Source: Actinomycetota bacterium (lineage in GTDB: Bacteria; Actinomycetota; Actinomycetes; JACCUZ01). From it: a stretch of DNA of 64,000 nucleotides. Where the stretch lies: assembly GCA_030841035.1 (NCBI GenBank), contig JAVEDI010000067.1, positions 1-64,000 on the forward strand. The letters run 5' to 3'. Position numbers and translations under genes: made by a program. Positions 23,418 to 34,014 of the stretch are shown here, one piece after another; the first letter of the stretch is position 1; every line of letters begins with the position of its first letter. The notes beneath the pieces were generated by a model that was not told the origin of the DNA, ran no database searches, and saw only the letters and a program-made list of their open reading frames with translations.

Positions 23418-24098
23418 ATGACGCTCAGGCCGTGTTCCGACCTGTCTGCCGCAGCCTGGATCACGGGTAGCGACCTGTCGTGGGATCGGCTGGTCACGTT
23501 CGGGCCATCGGGCTTCCCGGCGTACGGGAGGCTGCGGCTGCTGCCCGATCCCGAGTACCCGGGACAGCAGGAGGCCGACGCCGAGACCGGCGAGGACGAC
23601 GCATCCGAGAGCGGGCGGCTCGCAGCGGTGCTGCAGGTGCTGAGCCGTCACACGAGCACACCCGAGGACTGCTACTTCTGCCTGTGGGACGGCTGGGGTT
23701 CGAGCAGCGACAGCGGCGACCACGTGGGTATGGTCGACGGGCGGATGATCGACCTGCCGGGAGGCATCGCCCGGCCGGGACTGGCGCCGTCCTCCCCGTC
23801 CTCGATCCCTCGGGCGCCGAAGGTCGTCGTACCCAACCGCGCCTACTTCCTCTACCGCGGGGACGTCTCGGAGCTTGGGGACTGGGGTCGGGCCGAGACG
23901 TGGCCGGACCGACCCCGGCCGGACACGCCTCCTGCGTTCGTCTGGCCGGCCGACCACGCCTGGTGCGTCGCCAACGACGTCGACCCGCACTGGGTCGGGA
24001 TCGGAGCCGACACCCGGGCCATCGAAGCGCTCACGGCCCATCCGCTCCTCGACGTGGTCCCGGCCGACCCGCGCGAAGACCAGCCCAGCTATCGGTGA
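23418..24098 (+). CDS. Hypothetical protein
   Basis: A 226-aa soluble protein not recognised with confidence. The centre reads CYFCLWDGWGSSSD and VVVPNRAYFLYRGD, and the end reads FVWPADHAWCVANDVDPHWVGIG, a pattern of aromatic clusters seen in actinobacterial proteins of unknown function. No signal peptide or membrane helix. Start chosen at ATG 23418; an in-frame start at 23400 is possible. No good Shine-Dalgarno sequence is seen for either. It is first in a run of small + genes. Confidence 0.65.
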   Translation: MTLRPCSDLSAAAWITGSDLSWDRLVTFGPSGFPAYGRLRLLPDPEYPGQQEADAETGEDDASESGRLAAVLQVLSRHTSTPEDCYFCLWDGWGSSSDSGDHVGMVDGRMIDLPGGIARPGLAPSSPSSIPRAPKVVVPNRAYFLYRGDVSELGDWGRAETWPDRPRPDTPPAFVWPADHAWCVANDVDPHWVGIGADTRAIEALTAHPLLDVVPADPREDQPSYR

Positions 24099-24196
24099 GG
24101 CACGAAGGCCCACGCGCGATCGGAGCCGCTTGACGGTCCGGCGGAGCATCCCTGCGTCGCCGGAATACACCGTCGGGCACCCGGGTTGCCGCGGCC

Positions 24197-24823
24197 ATGC
24201 GAATCGGACTCATCGGCGCCGGCAACATCGGATCCGCGCTCGCCCGACACGCCGTCGACAGCGGGCACGAGGTGGTCATCAGCAACTCGCGGGGTCCTGA
24301 GACCCTCACCAGGCTGGTCGGCGAGCTGGGTGACAGCGCACGCGCCGGCACGCCGGCCGAAGCCGCGGCGGCAGGCGACGTGGTCGTGGTCACCATCCCG
24401 CTGAAGAACTACCGCCAGGTCCCGGTCGACGAGCTCGCCGGCAAGACGGTCATCGACACGAACAACTACTACCCGCAGCGCGACGGGCGAGTCGCCGAGC
24501 TCGACGACGGCAGCGCGACCACCGCCGGGCTGCTGCAGGCGCATCTGCCGACCTCGCACGTCGTCAAGGCCTTCAACAACATCACGGCAGGCGACCTCGC
24601 CACGGCCGGCAAGCCGCAGAGCACCCGCGGACGTCGTGCGCTGCCCCTCGCGGGCGACGACGTCGACGCCAAGAAGGTGGTCGCCGGCCTCATCGAGGAG
24701 TTCGGCTTCGAAGCGGTCGACGCGGGGCCCCTGCCGGAGGGCCGCCGCTTCGAGCGCGACAAGCCGGCCTACCTGGTGGCACTGGACGCCGCCGGCCTGC
24801 GCTCGGCCCTCGCCCGCGGCTGA
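24197..24823 (+). CDS. NADPH/F420-type oxidoreductase (NAD(P)-binding domain protein)
   Basis: A 208-aa single Rossmann-domain protein. MRIGLIGAGNIGSALA is the dinucleotide-binding loop, and SNSRGPETL after beta-2 suggests NADP. VVVVTIPLKNYRQVP and DTNNYYPQRDG match the F420-dependent NADP reductase-like family, many of whose members do not use F420. It probably reduces a small substrate; the partner is unknown. Confidence 0.85.
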   Translation: MRIGLIGAGNIGSALARHAVDSGHEVVISNSRGPETLTRLVGELGDSARAGTPAEAAAAGDVVVVTIPLKNYRQVPVDELAGKTVIDTNNYYPQRDGRVAELDDGSATTAGLLQAHLPTSHVVKAFNNITAGDLATAGKPQSTRGRRALPLAGDDVDAKKVVAGLIEEFGFEAVDAGPLPEGRRFERDKPAYLVALDAAGLRSALARG

Positions 24824-24851
24824 GGACCGCGGCCTCTGCGAGCATCGCCCT

Positions 24852-25397
24852 GTGGCAGAGCTGAGCGTGCGTGCGGCGACGGTCGGTGACGCGGCGTACG
24901 TCGCCGACGCGCAGGCGGCCGCGTGGCACGACACCTTCGGCGCCACGCTGCCCGCGGCCCTGCTCGACCAGCTGCGCGGCGCGGCTGCCGTGGAGCAGTG
25001 GCGGCTCGCGGTCACTGATCCTCCGACGCCTCGACACCGGCTGCTCGTCGCGGTGGCGGACGCCGACGTCGTGGGCTTCGCGGCGGTGGGCCCCGCAGGC
25101 GACCCCGACCTGGACCAGGAGACCGACGCCGAGATCGTCGCCCTCTCGGTGCAGCCCGCACGCGGACACGAGGGGCACGGCTCGCGGCTGGTCAACGCCA
25201 CCGTCGACCAGCTCAGGAGTGACGGCTTCCGCACGGCACACGTCTGGCTGACCGAGACGGACACGGTGCTGCGCGCCTTCCTCGAACGGGCCGGGTGGGC
25301 CGACGACGGCGCTCGGCGCACCCTCGACCTGCACGGCGACGCGACCGTGGTGGTCACTCAGCTGCGACTGGGTGTCGCTATCGGTGACGGCGGGTGA
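24852..25397 (+). CDS. GNAT family N-acetyltransferase
   Basis: A 181-aa GNAT protein. LSVRAATVGDAAYVADAQAAAW is the usual N-terminal helix region, and ALSVQPARGHEGHGSRLVNA is the acetyl-CoA loop. VWLTETDTVLRAFLERAGW is the C-terminal motif. GTG at 24852 lies 28 nt after the preceding gene, so the two may be co-transcribed. The longer open frame upstream overlaps the reductase gene in another frame and is not real. Substrate unknown. Confidence 0.85.
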   Translation: MAELSVRAATVGDAAYVADAQAAAWHDTFGATLPAALLDQLRGAAAVEQWRLAVTDPPTPRHRLLVAVADADVVGFAAVGPAGDPDLDQETDAEIVALSVQPARGHEGHGSRLVNATVDQLRSDGFRTAHVWLTETDTVLRAFLERAGWADDGARRTLDLHGDATVVVTQLRLGVAIGDGG

Positions 25398-25440
25398 GAC
25401 GGGCAACCTTGCGGGCAGCTCAGACGTCCAAGAGGACACA

Positions 25441-25689
25441 ATGTCCCTGCGTCCAGAGAACGGGATGACGATGAACCTTGATCTGCCGTTGCGCTACCGG
25501 GTGGTCATCGCGATCGTGCTCTTCGCTGTCGGCCTGGTAGCCGGGACCTGGGGCTCGACCCTGGTCGGTGACGAGAGCCCGACCCTGTGGGGGCTGGTGC
25601 TCGGTTGCGCCGTCGGAGCCGCCGTCGCCACCGGGGTGCTCGTCGGCGGCCGACGACCCGGTCCACCGACGGGGCCGATGCTGCTCTAG
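25441..25689 (+). CDS. Small membrane protein, two predicted helices
   Basis: An 82-aa protein of unknown function. Two hydrophobic segments (YRVVIAIVLFAVGLVAGTW and LWGLVLGCAVGAAVATGVLV) are separated by a short polar loop, and the tail is Gly/Pro-rich. ATG at 25441 is preceded by AGAGGA at suitable spacing. It lies 43 nt after the GNAT gene and 50 nt before the PPOX-type gene. Confidence 0.7.
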   Translation: MSLRPENGMTMNLDLPLRYRVVIAIVLFAVGLVAGTWGSTLVGDESPTLWGLVLGCAVGAAVATGVLVGGRRPGPPTGPMLL

Positions 25690-25739
25690 CCGGGCCACCG
25701 GCTCCGGCCGGCAGACATGGCAACCCGACGAGGAGGACA

Positions 25740-26138
25740 GTGCCCACCACCCCGCTGCCCGAGCGCCTCCGCGCGATGCTCGACCGTCCCAACCCGGCGG
25801 TCATCACCACGCTGCGGGCCGACGGGCAGCCGGTGTCCGTGGCGACCTGGTACGTCCTCGACGGCGACCGCGTGCTCGTCAACATGGACGAGGGCCGGCG
25901 CCGGCTGGACTACCTGCGCGACGATCCCCGCGTCTCGTTGACCGTGTTCGACGGCGACGACTGGTACACCCACGTGAGCCTGCAGGGTCGGGTGACCGAG
26001 CTGTCCGCGGACGAGACGCTCGCCGGCATCGACCGGCTCGCCCTGCACTACACCGGCAGGGCTTTCGGCGCCCGCGACCGGCGCCGCGTCAACGCGTGGA
26101 TAGAGATCGACCGCTGGCACGCCTGGACCGACGACTAG
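25740..26138 (+). CDS. PPOX-class flavin/F420-dependent enzyme
   Basis: A 132-aa split-barrel protein of the pyridoxamine 5'-phosphate oxidase-like/F420-binding group. NPAVITTLRADGQPVSVATWYV and DDPRVSLTVFDGDDWYTHVSLQG (shown in parts) are family signatures. Actinobacterial members often bind F420 or FMN and reduce small molecules. GTG at 25740 has a perfect AGGAGG 3 nt upstream. Cofactor and substrate are not proven. Confidence 0.85.
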   Translation: MPTTPLPERLRAMLDRPNPAVITTLRADGQPVSVATWYVLDGDRVLVNMDEGRRRLDYLRDDPRVSLTVFDGDDWYTHVSLQGRVTELSADETLAGIDRLALHYTGRAFGARDRRRVNAWIEIDRWHAWTDD

Positions 26139-26248
26139 GTCCGCGACGCGGATGCCCGCGGGCAGCACGGCCGTCACGTCGGCGCCTGATGGTCATGTGC
26201 GCACCGAGTGGTGGCCCGATGCACCGATCCGTCGCGCCACGTCTGCGG

Positions 26249-27049
<801 letters not shown>

Positions 27050-28372
27050 CTACGCCACCGCGTCGCCGAAGTCGCGGTCCTCGTCGAACGGGCCGACGAC
27101 GGCCAACGTCGGCCGGGGGTGCAGCACGTCGGCCGCCACCTCGGTGACGTCGTCGAGGGTGACGCTGTCGATACGCTCGATGATCTGGTCGACGGAGAGC
27201 AGCTCGCCGTAGACGAGCTCCGCCTTGCCGATGCGGCTCATGCGCGACCCGGTGTCCTCGAGGCCCAGCACCAGGGCGCCGCGCAGCTGGCCCTTGCCGC
27301 GTTCGAGCTCGTCACCGGTGATGCCGTGGGCCGCGACCTTCTCGAGCTCGTCGCGGCAGATCGCGAGCACGTCGTCGACCTTGCGCGGGACACATCCCGC
27401 GTAGACGCCGAACAGCCCGGCGTCGGCGTACTGCGCGTGGTAGCTGTAGACCGAGTACGCCAGCCCCCGCTTCTCGCGCACCTCCTGGAAAAGCCGCGAC
27501 GACATGCCGCCGCCCAGCGCAGCGTTCAGCACGCCCAGCGCGAAGCGCCGCTCGTCGCGCCGGCTCACGCCGGGGGTGCCGAGCACCACGTTCGCCTGCT
27601 CGGTGGTGCGCCGTACGACGCGAACGCCCCCCGCGACCGGGAGGCGGCGGTCACCCATGCGCGCCGCGGACGGCGCGGCCTGCAGATCGGCGAGGCCGGC
27701 CGTCGCGAAGGCCTTCTTCACCAGCCGTACGACGGCGGCGTGGTCGACGTTGCCGGCCACCGCGACGACCATGTCCTGGGCCCGGTAGCGGCGCCTGTAG
27801 TAGCCGGCGATCGCCGCGCGACCGATGGACTCGATGGAGTCCACGGTGCCGAGGACCGGCCGACCGAGCGGGCCGTCACCGAAAAGGACCTGGGCGAACT
27901 GGTCGTGGACCATGTCGGTGGGGTCGTCCTCGTGCATGGCGATCTCCTCGAGGATGACGCCACGCTCCGACTCGACGTCGACACCCTTGATGACCGAGGA
28001 CGTCACGAGGTCACAGACCACATCCACCGCCAGCGGCAGGTCCGTGTCGAGAACCCGCACGTAGAAGCAGGTGTACTCCTTGGACGTGAAGGCGTTCATC
28101 TCCCCGCCGACCGCGTCGACCGCCGAGGAGATGGACAACGCGTCGCGGCGCTTGGTGCCCTTGAACAGCAGGTGCTCGAGGTAGTGGGAGGCGCCGGCCA
28201 GTGAGGGCGCCTCGTCGCGTGAGCCGACCCCCACCCAGATGCCGACCGTCACGGACCGGACGGTCGGCATCGCCTCGGTGATGATGCGCAGCCCGTTCGG
28301 GAGGACGGTGTGGCGGACGAGACCGCCACCACCGTCCCCCTTCTCGAGCGTGCGACTGGTGGAGCGAGGCAC
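27050..28372 (-). CDS. M16 family zinc metallopeptidase (PepR/YmxG type)
   Basis: About 440 aa. The inverted zinc motif HxxEH occurs as HYLEHLLFKG at residues 63-67, and the second zinc-binding Glu lies in the helix of the EIAMHEDDPTDMVHD region. The C-terminal half is the second M16 domain, which ends in the RPTLAVVGPF segment. I chose GTG at 28372, 4 nt after the pnp stop; the longer open frame further upstream is a pnp shadow. The pnp-M16-dapB order parallels Rv2783c-Rv2782c-Rv2773c. The substrate is unknown. Confidence 0.9.
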   Translation of the reverse strand: MPRSTSRTLEKGDGGGGLVRHTVLPNGLRIITEAMPTVRSVTVGIWVGVGSRDEAPSLAGASHYLEHLLFKGTKRRDALSISSAVDAVGGEMNAFTSKEYTCFYVRVLDTDLPLAVDVVCDLVTSSVIKGVDVESERGVILEEIAMHEDDPTDMVHDQFAQVLFGDGPLGRPVLGTVDSIESIGRAAIAGYYRRRYRAQDMVVAVAGNVDHAAVVRLVKKAFATAGLADLQAAPSAARMGDRRLPVAGGVRVVRRTTEQANVVLGTPGVSRRDERRFALGVLNAALGGGMSSRLFQEVREKRGLAYSVYSYHAQYADAGLFGVYAGCVPRKVDDVLAICRDELEKVAAHGITGDELERGKGQLRGALVLGLEDTGSRMSRIGKAELVYGELLSVDQIIERIDSVTLDDVTEVAADVLHPRPTLAVVGPFDEDRDFGDAVA

Positions 28373-28376
28373 AGGG

Positions 28377-30617
28377 TCAGCCCTGCGCCGGCTCGGCATC
28401 GGTCGGCGCGCTGTCCGCCGCCGGGCCGTCGGCCGACTCGTTCTCGACCGGCACGAGCGAGAGCTTGCCGCGCGAGTCGATCTCGGCGATCTGCACCTGC
28501 ACCTTGTCTCCGACCTTGACGACGTCATCGACGTTGTCCACCCGCTTGCCGCCGGCGAGGGCGCGCAGCTTGGAGATGTGCAGCAGGCCGTCGCGACCGG
28601 GCACCAGCGAGACGAAGGCGCCGAACGTCGTCGTCTTGACGACGGTGCCGAGGTAACGCTCGCCGACCTCCGGCATCGTCGGGTTGGCGATGGCATTGAT
28701 CATCGTGCGGGCCGCCTCGGCCTTGGGGCCGTCGGTCGCGCCGATGTAGATCGTGCCGTCGTCCTCGATGCTGATCTCGGCGCCGGTGTCGTCCTGGATC
28801 TGGTTGATCATCTTGCCCTTGGGCCCGATGACCGCGCCGATCTGGTCGACCGGGATCTTGATCGAGATGATCCGCGGTGCGTGCGGCGACATCTCGTCGG
28901 GCTCGTCGATCGCCTCGTTCATGACGTCGAGGATGTACAGCCGGGCCTCCTTGGCCTGGGTGAGCGCCGAGGCGAGCACCGAGGCCGGGATGCCGTCGAG
29001 CTTGGTGTCGAGCTGGATCGCGGTCACGAACTCCTTGGTGCCGGCGACCTTGAAGTCCATGTCGCCGAAGGCGTCCTCGGCACCGAGGATGTCGGTCAGC
29101 GCCGCGTACTCGGTCCTGCCGTCCACCTCGTCGGACACCAGGCCCATGGCGATGCCGGCGACCGACGCGCGCAGCGGCACGCCGGCGTTGAGCAGCGACA
29201 TCGTCGAGGCGCAGACCGAGCCCATGGACGTCGAGCCGTTGGAGCTGAGCGCCTCGGACACCTGGCGGATCGCGTAGGGGAACTCCTCGCGGGCGGGCAG
29301 CACCGGAAGCAGCGCCCGCTCGGCCAGCGCACCGTGACCGATCTCGCGACGCTTGGGCGAGCCCACGCGCCCGGTCTCACCGGTCGAGTAGGGCGGGAAG
29401 TTGTAGTTGTGCATGTAGCGCTTGCGGTTCTCGGGGTTCAGCGTGTCGATCATCTGCTCCATGCGCAGCATGTTCAGCGTGGTGACACCGAGGATCTGCG
29501 TCTCGCCGCGCTCGAACAGCGCCGAGCCGTGGACCCGCGGCACGACCTCGACCTCGGCCGCGAGCGGGCGGATGTCGGACAGGCCGCGGCCGTCGATGCG
29601 GACCTTGTCGCGCAGGATGCGCTGACGCACGAGCTTCTTGGTGACGGCACGGAACGCCGCGCTGATCTCCTTCTCGCGTCCCTCGAACTGGGCGGCGAGC
29701 TTCTCCTTGGTGGAGTCCTTGATGCGGTCGAGCTCGGTCTCGCGCTCCTGCTTGCCGGCGATCGTCAGCGCCTGCGCCAGCTCGTCCTGCACGAGGTTGA
29801 AGACCGCCTCGTAGACGTCGTCCTGGTAGTCCAGGAAGCGCGGGAACTCCAGCGTCGGCTTGGCGGCCTTGCCGGCCAGCTCGACCTGCGCCTCGCACAG
29901 CGTGCGGATGAACGGCTTGGCTGCCTCGAGGCCCTGGGCGACGATCTCCTCGGTCGGGGCGGTCTTGCCCTCGTTCTTGATCAGGTTCCAGGCGGTGGTG
30001 GTGGCCTCGGCCTCGACCATCATGATGGCGACGTCGTCACCGGCGATGCGGCCGGCGACGACCATGTCGAAGACCGCCGAGCCGATCTGCTCGTGGGTCG
30101 GGAAGGCGACCCACTGGCCGTCGATGAGGGCCACGCGGGTGGCGCCGACCGGGCCGCTGAACGGCAGGCCCGAGAGCTGCGTGGACGCCGACGCGGCGTT
30201 GATCGCGATGACGTCGTAGCGCTCGGCCGGGTCGAGGGCCAGCACGGTGATGACGACCTGGACCTCGTTGCGCAGGCCCTTGGCGAACGTCGGGCGCAGC
30301 GGCCGGTCGATGAGCCGGCAGGTGAGGATGGCGTCCTCGCTGGGACGGCCTTCCCGACGGAAGAACGAGCCGGGGATGCGACCCGCGGCGTACATGCGCT
30401 CCTCGACGTCGACGGTCAGCGGGAAGAAGTCGAGCTGCTCCTTGGGGTGCTTGCCCGCCGTAGTGGCCGACAGGAGCATGGTGTCGTCGTCGAGGTACGC
30501 CGCGACCGAGCCGGCCGCCTGACGGGCGAGCCGACCGGTCTCGAAGCGGATGGTGCGCGTGCCGTGCGAGCCGTTGTCGATGACGGCCTCGGACGTGTGG
30601 ATGTTCTGACCCTCCAT
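28377..30617 (-). CDS. pnp: Polyribonucleotide nucleotidyltransferase (PNPase/GpsI)
   Basis: A 746-aa 3'-5' phosphorolytic exoribonuclease; in actinobacteria the enzyme can also make guanosine pentaphosphate. Two RNase PH domains flank an alpha-helical domain, then a KH domain ([20 protein letters not shown]) and an S1 domain ([19 protein letters not shown]), ending in an acidic tail. [13 protein letters not shown] carries the second-domain active-site region. ATG at 30617 follows AGGAG. The preceding gap holds a long hairpin likely to be an RNase III site. Confidence 0.97.
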   Translation of the reverse strand: MEGQNIHTSEAVIDNGSHGTRTIRFETGRLARQAAGSVAAYLDDDTMLLSATTAGKHPKEQLDFFPLTVDVEERMYAAGRIPGSFFRREGRPSEDAILTCRLIDRPLRPTFAKGLRNEVQVVITVLALDPAERYDVIAINAASASTQLSGLPFSGPVGATRVALIDGQWVAFPTHEQIGSAVFDMVVAGRIAGDDVAIMMVEAEATTTAWNLIKNEGKTAPTEEIVAQGLEAAKPFIRTLCEAQVELAGKAAKPTLEFPRFLDYQDDVYEAVFNLVQDELAQALTIAGKQERETELDRIKDSTKEKLAAQFEGREKEISAAFRAVTKKLVRQRILRDKVRIDGRGLSDIRPLAAEVEVVPRVHGSALFERGETQILGVTTLNMLRMEQMIDTLNPENRKRYMHNYNFPPYSTGETGRVGSPKRREIGHGALAERALLPVLPAREEFPYAIRQVSEALSSNGSTSMGSVCASTMSLLNAGVPLRASVAGIAMGLVSDEVDGRTEYAALTDILGAEDAFGDMDFKVAGTKEFVTAIQLDTKLDGIPASVLASALTQAKEARLYILDVMNEAIDEPDEMSPHAPRIISIKIPVDQIGAVIGPKGKMINQIQDDTGAEISIEDDGTIYIGATDGPKAEAARTMINAIANPTMPEVGERYLGTVVKTTTFGAFVSLVPGRDGLLHISKLRALAGGKRVDNVDDVVKVGDKVQVQIAEIDSRGKLSLVPVENESADGPAADSAPTDAEPAQG

Positions 30618-30669
30618 GGGTCACTCTCCTGTTCCTTCATGGGAGCAGGACCGCGGCGGGCTGTGTGAC

Positions 30670-30734
30670 GCCGGTCTTCGATGGAAGCCCTCGCGGCGCT
30701 GGGCGCTTCGCGGGGGCCACTACCGAGGACCGGC
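30670..30734 (-). promoter_or_regulatory. Long rpsO-pnp intergenic stem-loop (likely RNase III processing site)
   Basis: Arms CGAGGACCGGC (30724-30734) and GCCGGTCTTCG (30670-30680) pair with one mismatch. An inner pair, CGCGGGGGC (30709-30717) with GCCCTCGCG (30687-30695), also has one mismatch, around a 13-nt loop. The hairpin sits between rpsO and pnp on the transcribed strand. Streptomyces rpsO-pnp carries a comparable hairpin cut by RNase III, so processing or autoregulation is likely here. Confidence 0.7.
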
Positions 30735-30845
30735 CGGCTTGCGCGGCCCGGATCCGTGCGTGGTCGATCTTCAGTTGTGGCATACGACGACGGGAGCGGC
30801 GACAGGCGTCACGGGAGACGGTGCCGCCGCTGACGGATCGCCGTA

Positions 30846-31115
30846 CTAGCGGCGGAGGCCGAGCTTCTCGATCAACGCGCGGTAGCGGTTGATGTCCTTC
30901 TTGGCCAGGTAGTTGAGCAGCCGGCGGCGACGGCCCACCAGCAGCAGCAGACCGCGACGCGAGTGGTGGTCGTGCTTGTGGTCGCGCAGGTGCTCGGTCA
31001 GGTCGGAGATGCGACGCGTCAGCATCGCCACCTGGACCTCGGGAGAGCCGGTGTCGGCCTCGCTCTCGCCGTGCTCGGCGATGATGGACTTCTTGGTGGT
31101 GGTGTCGAGCGCCAC
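30846..31115 (-). CDS. rpsO: 30S ribosomal protein uS15
   Basis: An 89-aa protein of normal length that binds 16S rRNA early in 30S assembly. [53 protein letters not shown] and [21 protein letters not shown] (partly shown) are all canonical. GTG at 31115 has GAGGAG 5 nt upstream; the open frame continues further upstream without homology. It is transcribed towards pnp. Confidence 0.97.
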   Translation of the reverse strand: MALDTTTKKSIIAEHGESEADTGSPEVQVAMLTRRISDLTEHLRDHKHDHHSRRGLLLLVGRRRRLLNYLAKKDINRYRALIEKLGLRR

Positions 31116-31308
31116 GTCACTCCTCTGTGAGTACTTCGCGGTGAGCTCCGCCCGGTCTGGATCACGGGGGATGAACAAGGCTCACGCCGTCGGCACGGCA
31201 ATGTGCCACGGTACCAGTCCGGCCCCCTGATCCCGAAACCGCCGCCGGACCGGCCGGAGACGTATCGCCGCAGGTCAGAGGCCGCAGCCCGGGCAGCCGG
31301 TGATCCCG

Positions 31309-32238
31309 TCAGCCGCCCACCAGGAGCGCGCGCGCCCGCTCGACGTCCCGGCGCATCTGCTCGAGCAGCGCGTCGACCCCGGCGAAGCGCACGGTCTCGC
31401 GCAGCCGCTGGAGGAACTCCACGCCCACCTGCTCGCCGTACAGCTCGAGGTCTTCGCGGTCGAGGACGTATGCCTCGACCTGCCGCGACGTCCCCCCGAA
31501 GGTGGGGTTGGTGCCGATGGAGACCGCCGCGGGCAGCCGCTCGCCCGACGCGCGGACCAGCCAGCCGGCGTAGACGCCGTCCACGGGCACCGCGATCGCC
31601 GGGTCGGCGTCCAGGTTGGCCGTGGGAAAGCCGAGGTCGCGCCCGCGCTGGTCGCCCTGCACGACCGGTCCGTCGATCCGGTGCAGCCTCCCGAGCGCCT
31701 CGGCGGCGGCCGCCACGTCGCCTTCCGCCAGGCACTGACGAACGTAGGTGGAGGACCAGACGACCTCGTCACGGGCGAGGCTCACCGGGTGGCTCGTGAA
31801 GCCGTACGTCGGCCCCAGCTGCGCGAGCGTGTCCACGGTGCCGGCCGCCCGGTGGCCGAAGCGGAAGTTCTGCCCGACGCGGACCTCGGTCGCGTGCAGC
31901 GCCTCGGCGAGGACCTGGCGCACGAACTGCTCGGGCGTCTGGTGGGCGAGGTCGGTGGTGAACGGCAGGACCAGGGTCGTGTCGACGCCCCGCTGGGCGA
32001 GCAGCTCGAGCCTGCGGTCGAGCGTCGTGAGCGCCAGCGGGGCGGAACCGCGGTGGATGACGCTCATCGGGTGGGGGTCGAAGCTGACGACCGCGGAGCG
32101 CGCACCGGTCTCCCGCGCCCGCGAGACCACCAGGTCGATGACGTGCTGATGACCGCGGTGCACGCCGTCGAAGTTCCCGACGGTGACCACGGACCGCTCG
32201 ACGCCCTCGACCTCCTCGAGACCGCGCCAGACCTGCAC
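31309..32238 (-). CDS. ribF: Bifunctional riboflavin kinase/FAD synthetase
   Basis: A 309-aa enzyme making FMN and then FAD. The N-terminal adenylyltransferase domain has VTVGNFDGVHRGHQHVI, SFDPHPMSV and the SSTYVRQCLAEGDV motif. The C-terminal riboflavin kinase domain has DLGFPTANLDADPAIAVP and SIGTNPTFGGTSRQVEAYVL. GTG at 32238 follows GGAGG; the upstream extension is not homologous. In M. tuberculosis ribF also lies upstream of rpsO. Confidence 0.95.
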   Translation of the reverse strand: MQVWRGLEEVEGVERSVVTVGNFDGVHRGHQHVIDLVVSRARETGARSAVVSFDPHPMSVIHRGSAPLALTTLDRRLELLAQRGVDTTLVLPFTTDLAHQTPEQFVRQVLAEALHATEVRVGQNFRFGHRAAGTVDTLAQLGPTYGFTSHPVSLARDEVVWSSTYVRQCLAEGDVAAAAEALGRLHRIDGPVVQGDQRGRDLGFPTANLDADPAIAVPVDGVYAGWLVRASGERLPAAVSIGTNPTFGGTSRQVEAYVLDREDLELYGEQVGVEFLQRLRETVRFAGVDALLEQMRRDVERARALLVGG

Positions 32239-32293
32239 CGACCCACACCTCCCCTGATCGCCGTGACCGGCGGCCCAGCGTAGGGGGCGCTCG

Positions 32294-33973
32294 TCAGCGG
32301 CGGGGCAGCACCAGCAGGGCGTCACCGACCGGGCGCTGCCCCGAGGGGTCCGACGGCCGGTTGCGGACCGTCCGTCCCGTCACCAGGGTGCTCGAGCCGC
32401 CGCCGTCGAGGTTCATGGCGTCGCGCAGGCCGAGCGACTGCGCCACCTGGCCGGCCTCGCGCAGGGTCAGGCCCAGGCTCCTCGTGCTCCGCCCGTCGAC
32501 CACGATCAGGACGGTGCGGCCCCTGTCGTCGGTGCCGGCGACGGTGCGCGGGTTCCGCTTGGCGGAGAACCCGTAGTAGAAGCTCGGGTTCCGGACGAAG
32601 CCGTCGCGCCACGCGGTGACCCGCAGCGCCCCGCCGCGCACCAGGACCGGCCCCCCGTTGACCACGGAGGTCCCGGAGGCGGGACTGAACGCTCGGCCGC
32701 CCACCGTGCTCAGCCGGGACCGCACGACGAGGCGGCGGCCCGGGGCGGCCACGGCGCGCAACCGCTGGGCGAGCTGCCCGGTCGCCTGCACGGTCGCCCC
32801 GCCCGGGGGGACCGGGCCGCCGCGGCGCGGGCGCACCGTGCGCACGACACCGCGCCGGTCGAGGACCGCCTCGGCCCCGGCGCCGCTCGGCGTCCTGGCC
32901 CCGTAGGCGGGGGTGAACAGCACCGCCTCGGTGGCGTCGGTGCAGGTCACGTCGTGCCGGGGCGCGGAGGTCGGCTGGTCGTCGGGCGTGCCGCCGCAGC
33001 TGCGGATCAGGCCCGGGACGCGGTTGACCCCGTCCAGCGGCAGCCGCTGCTGCCCCCGCTGCACCCGGCCCCTCCAGCGCAGCCGCAGGATCTGGCTGCC
33101 GCCGTCGCGGCGTACGACGAGGCCGGGGCGCCCGTTGACCGCCTCGCTCAGCACCCGTCCGGCGTACACGCCGACGCCTGCCGGGTCACCGGGAGCGCCC
33201 GCCTCGGGGTCGAGCACGAAGTAGCCGGCGTTGACGCCGGCCCTGGCGCGGGCCCGCGCAACCAGCGCGCTCGTGGTCTCGCGATGCACGATGTCCGGTC
33301 CGTGCGAGGCGACGAGCCGCCCGGTGAAGGCCCGGGGGTCGATCGTGAGCACCCAGACCCGCCAGGGGCCCTGGTCGTCGGCGCGACCGTCCCAGCCGCC
33401 GAACACGCTCGTCGCAGCGAAGCCGGCGCCGCGGACCCGCGCCAGCTCGCCGTCCGATGCTGCCTGGTCGGCGAAGGCGCCCACCCGGACCCGGAAGCCC
33501 AGCCGGCCACCGGCGAAGTCCGCGACCGGCGCCGTCACGACCTCCTCCACGCGCGCGGCGAAGCCCTGCGCCTGCAGCCGGGCGGCCAGCGCGTCGGCAC
33601 CCGGCTGGCTCGACAGCGCCGTGCTCGGCGCGTCCGGGTCCGGCGAGCCGGCGCGCCGCGGGACGGCCACCTCCACCGTCCACCCGTCGGCGGGGTCGGG
33701 TCGGCCGCGCACGATGGTGGTCAGCGTGACGCCGCGCTGCAGGGTGCGGGTCCTGCGGGTCTCCGGCAGGCCCGGCGGCCCGAGCGGCAGAGCGCCGGTG
33801 CGTACGGGGTCGCCGGCCCGCGTCGCGGCGGCGGCCTGCCCGTGCGTCGCGCCCGCACCGGGCGCGGCCGTGCCGGCCGCTGCCACGACCCCGCCGCCCC
33901 CCAGCGCGAGGACCGTGACGACGAGCAGGACCGGGCGTGACCCCAAGCGGCGCATGTCGAGAAAAATAGACAT
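32294..33973 (-). CDS. Secreted phosphodiester glycosidase (NAGPA/DUF2233) protein with SPOR-like domain
   Basis: About 559 aa. An N-terminal signal or anchor segment (PVLLVVTVLALGGGGVVAAAG) is followed by a SPOR-like repeat near residues 105-165 (ALAARLQAQGFAARVEEV, GFRVRVGAFADQAASDGELARV). The C-terminal NAGPA-type domain shows VNAGYFVLD, VVNGGPVLV, VLIVVDGRS and MNLDGGGSSTLV. Such enzymes cleave N-acetylglucosamine-1-phosphodiester bonds; a cell-wall polymer substrate is plausible but inferred. ATG at 33973 has GGAG 6 nt upstream. The longer frame upstream is a shadow of kynU. Confidence 0.85.
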   Translation of the reverse strand: MSIFLDMRRLGSRPVLLVVTVLALGGGGVVAAAGTAAPGAGATHGQAAAATRAGDPVRTGALPLGPPGLPETRRTRTLQRGVTLTTIVRGRPDPADGWTVEVAVPRRAGSPDPDAPSTALSSQPGADALAARLQAQGFAARVEEVVTAPVADFAGGRLGFRVRVGAFADQAASDGELARVRGAGFAATSVFGGWDGRADDQGPWRVWVLTIDPRAFTGRLVASHGPDIVHRETTSALVARARARAGVNAGYFVLDPEAGAPGDPAGVGVYAGRVLSEAVNGRPGLVVRRDGGSQILRLRWRGRVQRGQQRLPLDGVNRVPGLIRSCGGTPDDQPTSAPRHDVTCTDATEAVLFTPAYGARTPSGAGAEAVLDRRGVVRTVRPRRGGPVPPGGATVQATGQLAQRLRAVAAPGRRLVVRSRLSTVGGRAFSPASGTSVVNGGPVLVRGGALRVTAWRDGFVRNPSFYYGFSAKRNPRTVAGTDDRGRTVLIVVDGRSTRSLGLTLREAGQVAQSLGLRDAMNLDGGGSSTLVTGRTVRNRPSDPSGQRPVGDALLVLPRR

Positions 33974-34014
33974 CACGGGCTCCGGCCGCACCTCGGGGAG
34001 GCCGCGGCCCTCGA

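Noticed and set aside
28239-30668. Long + strand open frame of about 809 codons opposite pnp
   Set aside because: Its residues are His/Asp/Arg/Gly-rich with no family motif, and it mirrors the conserved PNPase frame. It is a G+C-bias shadow.
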